A stretch of DNA of 64,000 nt, from NCBI RefSeq assembly GCF_003073175.1, contig NZ_QBBX01000011.1:88204-152203 (forward strand). Direction: 5' to 3'. Made by a program: the position numbers and the translations under genes. This DNA is from Peribacillus acanthi. Lineage in GTDB: Bacteria > Bacillota > Bacilli > Bacillales > DSM-1321. Of the stretch, positions 56,551 through 64,000 are shown piece after piece (the first letter of the stretch is position 1; the number at the start of each line of letters is the position of its first letter). The notes beneath the pieces were generated by a model. It did no database searches. It was not told the origin of the DNA and saw only the letters and a program-made list of their open reading frames with translations.

Positions 56551-56603
56551 TATGATTTTACGAAAATAACTATTAAAATTTTTACTATTCAGGAGTGTGC
56601 ATT

Positions 56604-57587
56604 ATGGAAAATGTTTTTGATTATGAAGATATTCAGTTAATTCCAAATAAATGTGTCGTTAACAGCCGTTCTGAGTGTGATACTACTGTGACACTAGGAG
56701 GTCGTCAATTTAAGCTTCCTGTTGTGCCAGCTAATATGCAAACAATTATTGATGAAAAGATTGCCCTTTATCTTGCTGAGAATAATTATTTTTATATAAT
56801 GCACCGCTTTGAGCCAGAAAAACGTCAATCATTTGTAGAGGATATGCAGGAGAAGGGTCTTTACGCTTCAATTAGTGTTGGAGTGAAGGAAGAAGAATAT
56901 CAATTCATTGAAGAGCTTGCAAAGGCAGAGCTTATCCCCGAATTCATAACAATTGACATTGCACACGGTCATTCGAATGCTGTCATTAATATGATTCAGC
57001 ATATTAAAAAATTCCTTCCTAAGAGTTTTGTAATTGCAGGAAATGTGGGTACTCCTGAAGCTGTGCGAGAACTAGAGAATGCTGGTGCTGATGCGACAAA
57101 AGTTGGGATTGGTCCTGGTAAAGTCTGTATCACAAAAATTAAAACAGGATTCGGAACTGGAGGTTGGCAGTTGGCAGCTCTTCGTTGGTGTGCAAAGGCA
57201 GCCACTAAACCAATTATTGCTGATGGTGGAATACGAACACACGGTGATATTGCCAAATCAATTCGTTTCGGTGCATCGATGGTCATGATTGGCTCCCTTT
57301 TTGCCGGACATGAAGAATCGCCAGGCGAAACCATCGAAATAGATGGAAAGTATGTGAAAGAATATTTTGGATCTGCTTCTGAATATCAAAAAGGGGAAAA
57401 AAAGAACGTTGAAGGTAAGAAAATGTACGTGGAGCATAAAGGCTCATTACAGGATACGTTAACTGAAATGGAACAAGATCTACAATCTTCTATTTCATAT
57501 GCAGGTGGAACTACTTTAGACTCTATTCGTCACGTAGATTATGTTATTGTCAAAAACTCTATTTTTAATGGAGATAAAGTATATTAA
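56604..57587 (+). CDS. guaC: GMP reductase
   Basis: 327 residues; IMPDH/GMPR barrel. [15 protein letters not shown] start, catalytic Cys175 in [22 protein letters not shown]. Converts GMP to IMP with NADPH. Homology supports GuaC rather than IMP dehydrogenase: no CBS domains. AGGAGTG before the ATG. Control is by the PurR operator and the purine riboswitch upstream. Confidence 0.95.
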   Translation: MENVFDYEDIQLIPNKCVVNSRSECDTTVTLGGRQFKLPVVPANMQTIIDEKIALYLAENNYFYIMHRFEPEKRQSFVEDMQEKGLYASISVGVKEEEYQFIEELAKAELIPEFITIDIAHGHSNAVINMIQHIKKFLPKSFVIAGNVGTPEAVRELENAGADATKVGIGPGKVCITKIKTGFGTGGWQLAALRWCAKAATKPIIADGGIRTHGDIAKSIRFGASMVMIGSLFAGHEESPGETIEIDGKYVKEYFGSASEYQKGEKKNVEGKKMYVEHKGSLQDTLTEMEQDLQSSISYAGGTTLDSIRHVDYVIVKNSIFNGDKVY

Positions 57588-57659
57588 GGCCATATTTTAA
57601 AAAAGCTTCTAAAGTTTAGAATATATATTTTTATGGTGAAAATTAGCTGGACAAGCACT

Positions 57660-57703
57660 ACAGCATACTTAATCCACAGTGATTAAATATGCTGTTTTTT
57701 TAT
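57660..57703 (+). terminator. Terminator after guaC
   Basis: ACAGCATA-TTAATC/GATTAA-TATGCTGT hairpin and TTTTTTTATTTT. Confidence 0.88.
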
Positions 57704-57705
57704 TT

Positions 57706-57964
57706 TGTCAAATTGTATGTGCGAACCTATCATCTTCTGATTCTCTCCCTAATAAGGTACTGCGTCTTTGGTAATTCGAATAGTTATTAAAGTATAATAA
57801 GTTTTACTCTATTAATAATCTTTATAGAATTCTCAATCCTAAAGCACCCGAAACTAAAAACGTTATTACCAATGCTCTTTTTTTATCTCTTATCATTTTT
57901 CTGTTATGATAAAAAGAACCATAAGATTATTTTTATTAAAAGCACTAGATAAAAGGAGCTACGT
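57706..57964. other. AT-rich leader of the TPR gene
   Basis: No gene supported. A 24-codon minus-strand frame (57822-57896) has no ribosome site. AAAAGGAGCTACGT precedes the next ATG. Confidence 0.55.
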
Positions 57965-60900
57965 ATGAATATTACGCAATTAAAAACCTTTTATGATAAT
58001 AAACAATATCAAGCAGCTCTGGACATTATATTAGCTGAAATAGATGAAATCATAAAAATTGGAAAAATCTCATTTTTAAAGAAAAAGTTGAATGAATTGA
58101 CTGATGAAAATTCGTTTCACACGGTCATAAGAGTGTTAGACCATGGATTGATGTATCACTATAGTAATCTCTTATCACGATTCGCCCATAAAAAGTTTGC
58201 TTCTGTACAAACCCTGGCATGGATTGCAGATGACTTAATGGATCAAGGGAAATATTTGGAGGCGGCTAACGAGCTTCAAAGAAAAATTGAAGAATCAGAT
58301 ATGGATGCTCTTTCAATTGAAAAACAAGGAAGAGTTTATTTTGCACTTGCTCGTGTATTAATAGAGTTAAAACAGTACGATGAAGCTAAAGAACAGTTGA
58401 GAAAAATTGAAACCCTGTCTGGCCAAAAGGTCATAGATAAGTGGGGTTATTTTCATCTTCACAGTGGGGACCGCAAGAAAGCCGTTCAGGTATTGGAGGC
58501 AGGACTTGATGATTGTAAGTTCGGCCATATTTGCTATTTATTACTGACTGACGCACTTGCTTCAGATGGTCACCATGAATTGGCTCTTAAATATTTGGAA
58601 GATGGAGAAAAAAAATATCCTGAAGTACCTAGTTTCCTTCTTGAAAAGGTTAGGAGATATCGTGACCTTAGAAGATGGGGATCAATGATGCAGACGATTC
58701 AACTAATTGATTCTTCTTTGCCATATCATATATTTAAAAAATATTTTGCAAAGTTAACGGCAGACTATTTATTTGAGAGCGAACAATATATTGAATTAAA
58801 AGCTCACTTAGAAATGAACAGCAATTTAAAAGAGCTTCCTTATAAACAGATAGAAATTAATAGAGAAAAAAAGATGATTTCTATTATTCCAATTGTACAA
58901 AAAAGTAATTATTGTGTTCCTGCAAGCCTTGAAATGATCCTTGGTAAGCATGGTGTTAGGATGGACCAGGATGAAATTGCTGAAAAGATATTTGATGTGA
59001 CTGGCTCAAAGCTTTCTACTACCGTTGAATTTTGGGAATCGGTTGGCTTCAGTTGTCGTTTTTTCATCGCAACCCTTGAAAAGGTTAAGGAATTAATTAA
59101 ACAGGAAATACCGATTCTTTTGAGCGTGGATTTCGAGCAAATGTCTCATGTTCAAGTCATTACTGGCTTTGACGATCGGATTCAAAGTTTGTATATCCAG
59201 GACCCTAACATGCTTGAACCAATGATAGTGACGTATGAAGATTATGAACGGATTTATTTGAATACTTCATATATGGCAATAACGGGCGTATTAAAAAATG
59301 AAGTTGAAAAAATATCTGTATTATCAGAGTCAGAAGACCAATATTTTAGAAAGCTGCATGAACTTGCTGAAAAAATTGATCAAGATGAGGAAGGATATTA
59401 TAAAATTTTCTTCTCATTTTTAGATCAACATTTTGATATTCTTTATACTCCATTGTATGTTGTAAAGCATTTGGCCCACGAAGAATCAAAAGAGCTTTTT
59501 GAAAAGAGTCGAGTATTCCTAATGGATAAATATCCTGAGGATGATAGCATCCGTATGCATATTGCTCAAGGACTAAGTCGTTATGGCAAGCTTGATGAAG
59601 CGATTGAGCTTCTAGAAAGTGTTAAAACAAAAACGAATAGCCCGATGTATCATTATTTAAAGGGACGGATTGCCCTTGATCAAGATGACTATTATGAAGC
59701 GAAGACTGAATTTGAAGCTTCATTAAAATTAGATAGTGACCAACACATCACCTGGAGCTATTTCGCACTTGCGAATCTTTATAGTAAAGATTTGAAAAGT
59801 GCATTATTGGCGTCTGAGATGTCATTGAAACTCCATAGCGAAGAGATTTTTGGATTAATTAACCATGCTGTAATATTAATGGAAGCAGAGCGGTTTGAAG
59901 AAGCAAAGTCTTTTTTGATAGCTTTACTTGGAAAAGAAGGTGGAGATGAAGCATACCTTTGGTTCCAAATCGGAAAAACTGAAGAGGGTCTTCATCGGGT
60001 GGAAGATGCTGAAAATGCATATTTAAAATCTAAAGATCTGGATCCGAAATTACCTTTCTCATATTTAAACTTAGCGGACTTATATGAATTTGGTATGAAC
60101 GACCTTGAAAAAACTGAGTTCATCTTAAAAGAAGGTGTAGAAGCTTCACCTGAAGCAGATGAAATATACAATCGACTAGGTCATTTTTATCGTGTCCATG
60201 AAAAGTTAGAAAAAGCTTGCGAAACGTTCCGACGTTCCATTGAACTATATCCAGAAGAAGTATTTTTATATCTTGGATATGGAGATGCGTTGAAGGAAGC
60301 AGGAAAGATCGAAGAGGCTAAAGATTTCCTTATAAATGCTGAAGAAAGATTTGAAGGCAATAGTGAGTTTTATGTTAATGTAGGTAAGCTCTTATGGGAT
60401 ATTTGTGACGAGCAGAACGCGAATGAATTAGAGAAAATTCATGCATTAGAAACGATGGAAAAAGGACTTCTTCTAATGCGAGGCAATTTTGAGGAAGCTC
60501 TTGATATTTACGTTGATATTATTTTGAGACATGGTTATCTTGAAAGAGGTCTCGATACCTTTGAAAGACTAATAGATAAAAAACCTGTATTTAAATATGT
60601 ATTTTTAACCTATAAAGGCATTGTCCTGGATGAACAAAATGATTTGTCATCATTGGATCTATATAAAGAATCCTTGTCCTTACAAGAAGATTCATTCACA
60701 TACTTTCGTTTAGGGGAAGTTTATTACCGATTGGAAGAGATGGAGAAAGCGCAGGATGCATATCTATCTTGTTTGGAATTGAATCCATCCGAAGCAAGAG
60801 CTTTAATAAAACTTGCTGAGCTTCATGCTATTAAAGAGGAACATGAACAAGAATTATTTTATTTAAAACGGTTATTCGATGAAGAACCTTCTATGTTAAA

Positions 60901-62185
60901 TGTAGAGTATTTCTTATCAATTTGTGAAAAAGAAGACATTGAATCGTTTATTTCACAATTGAATAAGATGAAAGGAAGCTCACCTGAGACATGGAGATTA
61001 AATAGCCTTGCATATGCAAATGGGGCTTTAGGGCATGACAAACAAGAACTTAATTGGATTGATAATGGATTAAAGTTAGACCCGAAAAATGAGGATTTAC
61101 TATGGCATAAGGTAAAATGGTTGAATGTACATGATTTCAATAAAGAAGCAAGAGTCATTCTCCTACAATTAATTTCAACTAATCCAATGAATGAAGAGTA
61201 CTTTGAAAAGTTGACTAGAATAGACTATTCTACTGGCAAGTGGCTTACTATATCGGACACTTTGAAAAAACTACAAATTAATAATGAAACTGCAAGTGTT
61301 GCCTATCTTGCAATTGCGAATAGTTTACAAACTTTAGTGTTGGCCGATATGGAAGATGAACATCAACATAGTATTTTTAAGAGATTGTTCCATAAGGTTA
61401 CTAAAGGCCCGAAACAAATTGCCAAATTGGGCGTAGTGATTGACTTATATGAAAAAGCCATTGAATATGATGTCACGAATGTGGATGCTTATATGGATTT
61501 TGCAAGCTTCTATGAGGAAACTAACCTTAACGAAGAAAGCATCAGTATTTTGGAAAAAGGAATAACGCATACAGATGATTTTGATTTAAGATACCGACTA
61601 GCCTATCAACATTTTATCATTACTGAAGAATCAGAAGATCCAAATTATCACATGGACCGAGCGATAGAGATTATGGAAGCTCTCACTGTGGATTTCTCTC
61701 AAGATCTTCGTGCCTGGTTATTTTATTCTGACCTACTACTTAGAGCGAACCGGACGAATACAGCAGAAAAAGTGACGAGGAGTATAATTCATCAATTTCC
61801 GAATAGTGGAGACGGTTTTGCAATGAGGGCAAGATTTTATTCATCAAAGGGGAATGTTGAAGAAAGTTTTAAAACCATCGAATTGGGTCTACAAGTTGAT
61901 CCTGACAATACTGATTTATATTTTGAATTAAGTAATCATTACTTTAAACAAGGCGATGCAAAAAAAGCCCTTGAAATTAGTAGACATATTTTAAGTCTTG
62001 ATGAGAATTATTTAGCTGCTGAATATAATGTAGGTTGTGGGTTATGTCTATTAGGGCATTACGATGAAGCGATAAATGTCCTTCAAGCTGTTTTTGAAAA
62101 AGATGACTCCGAATATTTCTGGAACTTGGCGTTGGAAGATGACGATTTGAATCCTATAAAAAATGAGTTGTTTTATGAAGACTAG
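57965..62185 (+). CDS. Giant TPR protein with embedded C39-like peptidase
   Basis: 1406 residues, no signal or membrane segment. N-terminal helical TPR-like part (1-290), then a C39-like papain-fold domain (about 300-440), with Gln312, Cys317 (SNYCVPASLEMIL), His395 (SHVQVITGF) and Asp413 (IQDPN). About 15-20 TPR repeats follow to the end (e.g. HITWSYFALANLYSKD; LPFSYLNLADLYEFGM). Could bind and process a peptide. Alone in its unit. Confidence 0.85.
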   Translation: MNITQLKTFYDNKQYQAALDIILAEIDEIIKIGKISFLKKKLNELTDENSFHTVIRVLDHGLMYHYSNLLSRFAHKKFASVQTLAWIADDLMDQGKYLEAANELQRKIEESDMDALSIEKQGRVYFALARVLIELKQYDEAKEQLRKIETLSGQKVIDKWGYFHLHSGDRKKAVQVLEAGLDDCKFGHICYLLLTDALASDGHHELALKYLEDGEKKYPEVPSFLLEKVRRYRDLRRWGSMMQTIQLIDSSLPYHIFKKYFAKLTADYLFESEQYIELKAHLEMNSNLKELPYKQIEINREKKMISIIPIVQKSNYCVPASLEMILGKHGVRMDQDEIAEKIFDVTGSKLSTTVEFWESVGFSCRFFIATLEKVKELIKQEIPILLSVDFEQMSHVQVITGFDDRIQSLYIQDPNMLEPMIVTYEDYERIYLNTSYMAITGVLKNEVEKISVLSESEDQYFRKLHELAEKIDQDEEGYYKIFFSFLDQHFDILYTPLYVVKHLAHEESKELFEKSRVFLMDKYPEDDSIRMHIAQGLSRYGKLDEAIELLESVKTKTNSPMYHYLKGRIALDQDDYYEAKTEFEASLKLDSDQHITWSYFALANLYSKDLKSALLASEMSLKLHSEEIFGLINHAVILMEAERFEEAKSFLIALLGKEGGDEAYLWFQIGKTEEGLHRVEDAENAYLKSKDLDPKLPFSYLNLADLYEFGMNDLEKTEFILKEGVEASPEADEIYNRLGHFYRVHEKLEKACETFRRSIELYPEEVFLYLGYGDALKEAGKIEEAKDFLINAEERFEGNSEFYVNVGKLLWDICDEQNANELEKIHALETMEKGLLLMRGNFEEALDIYVDIILRHGYLERGLDTFERLIDKKPVFKYVFLTYKGIVLDEQNDLSSLDLYKESLSLQEDSFTYFRLGEVYYRLEEMEKAQDAYLSCLELNPSEARALIKLAELHAIKEEHEQELFYLKRLFDEEPSMLNVEYFLSICEKEDIESFISQLNKMKGSSPETWRLNSLAYANGALGHDKQELNWIDNGLKLDPKNEDLLWHKVKWLNVHDFNKEARVILLQLISTNPMNEEYFEKLTRIDYSTGKWLTISDTLKKLQINNETASVAYLAIANSLQTLVLADMEDEHQHSIFKRLFHKVTKGPKQIAKLGVVIDLYEKAIEYDVTNVDAYMDFASFYEETNLNEESISILEKGITHTDDFDLRYRLAYQHFIITEESEDPNYHMDRAIEIMEALTVDFSQDLRAWLFYSDLLLRANRTNTAEKVTRSIIHQFPNSGDGFAMRARFYSSKGNVEESFKTIELGLQVDPDNTDLYFELSNHYFKQGDAKKALEISRHILSLDENYLAAEYNVGCGLCLLGHYDEAINVLQAVFEKDDSEYFWNLALEDDDLNPIKNELFYED

Positions 62186-62227
62186 ATTCATAAAAAAAGT
62201 GCTGTTTAATAAAATTTAAACAATTGG

Positions 62228-62269
62228 AAAGGTTGATTCCCTATTTAACTATGGGGAATCAACCTTTTT
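62228..62269 (+). terminator. Terminator after TPR gene
   Basis: GGTTGATTCCC/GGGAATCAACC stem, TTTTTC tail. Confidence 0.9.
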
Positions 62270-62353
62270 CGTGTATGATGAAATGGTTAAATCTACAAAT
62301 TTAAAGAATATAAAACAATCCTAGAAAAGTTTTTATATTAAAGGAGGGTTTGT

Positions 62354-63772
62354 ATGAAAAGGAAATTATGGATTAATGGTAAGGAAATCGATTCGAATTC
62401 CTATTACCGATTACATTCACCATATGATGATTCATTATTGGCAGAAGTGGCTATTGCTGATTTAGAACAGGTGAATGCAGCCATTTCTTCAGCCTGCATG
62501 GCATCAAAACTTTTGAGAGAAATGCCTGCCCACCAGCGAGCTAGCATCCTTGAAAAAGTCGTGGAATTGTTGACGGAACAAAGGTTAGAATGTGCTCAAA
62601 TCATTTCTAATGAAGCATCAAAACCAATTAGGGCGGCAATAGGGGAAGTCGATCGAACAATCATGACTTATAAGTTTGCAGCCAATGAAGCCCGAAACAT
62701 TCATGGGGAGACCATACCGTTGGATGGAGCACCTGGTGGTGAAGGAAGGATGGCATTTACTATACGCGAACCACTAGGGGTAATTGGGGCGATTACACCA
62801 TTTAATTTCCCGATGAACCTGGTTGCACATAAAGTAGGCCCTGCCATAGCAGCCGGCAATGCTGTTGTATTAAAACCAGCAAGTCAAACACCAATGTCAG
62901 CATATAAAATTGCGGAATTTTTCCATCAAGCAGGGTTACCAGCTGGCGCTCTAAACGTTATAACAGGCAGCGGCAAAACAATCGGCGATGCTCTCGTTAC
63001 TGATGATAGAATGAAAATGATCACTTTCACCGGTAGTCCTTCAGTTGGGAAGAGAATAAGGGAAAAAGCAGGTTTGAAAAAAGTGACATTGGAACTAGGA
63101 TCAAATTCGGCTGTAATAATAGATAAAAACATCAATCTTTCAGAGGTTGTCCCAAGAATTGTAACAGGTTCTTTCGTTTATCAAGGACAAGTTTGTATTT
63201 CCGTTCAAAGAATCTATGTCCATGAAGAAATAGTACAGGATTTTGCCAATCTGTTTGTTGAGGAAACCAAAAAGTTAACGATGGGTCACCCATCAGATGA
63301 GAGTACGGATATTTCTTCTATGATTTCTAAAGAAGATGTATTACGAGCTAAAACTTGGATAGATGAAGCTGTTCAAAATGGCGCGAGACTCCTTTTTGGC
63401 GGCGACATTGAAAACAATGTACTTTGCCCTACTGTTTTATTTCAGGTAAAGGATTCCGATAAAGTTTCATGTGAAGAAATATTCGCTCCAGTGGTCTCCA
63501 TAAATTCCATTTCCTCTATTGAAGAAGGAATTGAACGAGTGAATTCCTCTAAATATGGTTTGCAGGCAGGAATATATACAAAGGATATCCAAATTGCCTT
63601 TCATGCTGCAAAAGCTCTGGAGGTAGGAGGAGTTATGATAAATGATTTTCCGACATTCCGAGTAGACCATATGCCATATGGTGGGGTTAAAGAGAGTGGA
63701 ACTGGACGAGAAGGGATTCGTTACGCGGTAGAAGAAATGACAGAATTGAAATTGATAAGTTTTAAGCTATAA
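62354..63772 (+). CDS. NAD(P)-dependent aldehyde dehydrogenase
   Basis: 472 residues, ALDH superfamily. Catalytic Glu247 (LELGSNS) and Cys281 (GQVCISVQR), 34 apart as expected; nucleotide region ITPFNFPMNLVAHKVGPA. ELGSN rather than ELGGN and CIS suggest a lactaldehyde/glycolaldehyde-like or phosphonate-type ALDH; substrate unknown. AAAGGAGGG before the ATG. Confidence 0.9.
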   Translation: MKRKLWINGKEIDSNSYYRLHSPYDDSLLAEVAIADLEQVNAAISSACMASKLLREMPAHQRASILEKVVELLTEQRLECAQIISNEASKPIRAAIGEVDRTIMTYKFAANEARNIHGETIPLDGAPGGEGRMAFTIREPLGVIGAITPFNFPMNLVAHKVGPAIAAGNAVVLKPASQTPMSAYKIAEFFHQAGLPAGALNVITGSGKTIGDALVTDDRMKMITFTGSPSVGKRIREKAGLKKVTLELGSNSAVIIDKNINLSEVVPRIVTGSFVYQGQVCISVQRIYVHEEIVQDFANLFVEETKKLTMGHPSDESTDISSMISKEDVLRAKTWIDEAVQNGARLLFGGDIENNVLCPTVLFQVKDSDKVSCEEIFAPVVSINSISSIEEGIERVNSSKYGLQAGIYTKDIQIAFHAAKALEVGGVMINDFPTFRVDHMPYGGVKESGTGREGIRYAVEEMTELKLISFKL

Positions 63773-63824
63773 CACAGGAAATAATCGGTAATATAAAGTG
63801 TCTCAATGTAATAAGGTTGTTTTC

Positions 63825-63870
63825 GAGGCTGACTCAAAAGGTTGAAAACCACTTGAGTCAGCCTCTTTTT
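63825..63870 (+). terminator. Terminator beside IS end
   Basis: GAGGCTGACTCAA/TTGAGTCAGCCTC hairpin and TTTTT, ending one base before the IS-like left end. Confidence 0.88.
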
Positions 63871-63922
63871 AGGCTCTATAATATTTGTTGGGGTATAGAC
63901 ACTATTTAGAATGCATAAAAAA

Positions 63923-63991
63923 ACACGCAAACCCCTCATTCTTTTATACTTGAATTGTCGAGAAACAAGTCTAAAGAATGGAGTTGCGTGT
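63923..63991 (+). promoter_or_regulatory. IS leader hairpin covering transposase RBS
   Basis: ACACGCAA...ATTCTTT (63923-63944) pairs with AAAGAAT...TTGCGTGT (63973-63991), 8+7 bp with an internal loop. The right arm contains GGAG (63980-63983), the likely transposase ribosome site. This would restrict translation from read-through RNA. Confidence 0.65.
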
Positions 63992-63993
63992 AA

Positions 63994-64000
63994 ATGAATT
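63994..64000 (+). CDS. Start of transposase (partial)
   Basis: ATG at 63994, 10 bases after GGAG; only two codons are in the window (Met-Asn). Inferred from the IS left end; no protein motif is visible. Confidence 0.5.

Larger units (their letters stand above)
63872..64000 (+). mobile_element. Left end of an ISL3-family-like IS (partial)
   Basis: Starts GGCTCTATAATATTTGTTGG, like ISL3-family terminal repeats (GGCTCTTTGTC...). A leader hairpin and a transposase start follow. The element runs past the window. Confidence 0.65.

Noticed and set aside
57822..57896. 24-codon minus-strand frame MIRDKKRALVITFLVSGALG...
   Set aside because: Protein-like but lacks any ribosome site; may be a relic.

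Overview
This is an AT-rich chromosomal segment from a Bacillaceae bacterium (Bacillus or a close relative). Strong GGAGG-type ribosome sites, frequent TTG/GTG starts, short intergenic gaps closed by hairpin-plus-T terminators, and a gene set matching the ypb-ypw part of the Bacillus subtilis map all point there (ypsC, ypvA, ypwA, bpsAB, dynA, ypcP, ypdQ/ypeP/ypeQ, metA, bsaA, ypgQ/ypgR, ilvD, brxB, ypjP, thyA-dfrA-ypkP, ilvA, ypmQ-R-S, msrAB, ypqE). No rRNA, tRNA, CRISPR or prophage was seen. A transposon end enters at the right edge.

Layout. 1-8.6 kb: a PAS-PAS-GGDEF-EAL protein, the RNA methyltransferase YpsC, a DinG-type helicase, an M32 carboxypeptidase and an EamA transporter. 8.6-11.1 kb (minus): a three-subunit ba3-type terminal oxidase operon with an Fnr-like site upstream. 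11.3-15 kb: a small zinc-ribbon protein, an SDR, a CheX-like protein, the type III polyketide synthase/methyltransferase pair, and a tiny gene with two Fur-box-like sites. 15-24 kb: double-headed dynamin DynA, a frameshifted nucleotidyltransferase, a sulfurtransferase, YpcP, and two RNase HI-fold genes. 24-35.9 kb: topoisomerase III, MntR, acetyl-type MetA, glutathione peroxidase, a DegV protein, a secreted SGNH hydrolase, YpgQ, an ABC-F ATPase and YpgR. 36-45.7 kb: ilvD and ilvA, each with a CodY-like box, BrxB, a 25-codon membrane protein, YpjP, an anthrax-lethal-factor-like metalloprotease and the folate/thymidylate genes. 45.8-56 kb: TatA/TatC, a PCYCGC lipoprotein, a nucleoside hydrolase, ypmQRS, msrAB, ypqE, and a DUF502/SGNH pair. 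56-64 kb: guaC behind a PurR operator and a purine riboswitch, a 1406-residue TPR/C39-like protein, an aldehyde dehydrogenase and an ISL3-like IS end.

The most interesting regulatory piece is upstream of guaC (GMP reductase). A promoter overlapped by two inverted PurBoxes is followed by a guanine-type purine aptamer. The terminator hairpin after it reuses the aptamer's own P3 and P1 3' strands. That geometry predicts an ON switch: guanine would allow synthesis of the enzyme that drains GMP back to IMP. Other leads are the Fur-controlled 32-codon unit, the 25-codon membrane protein, the PPEP/ATLF-like membrane protease, the TPR-embedded cysteine-peptidase fold, and an IS leader hairpin that buries the transposase ribosome site.
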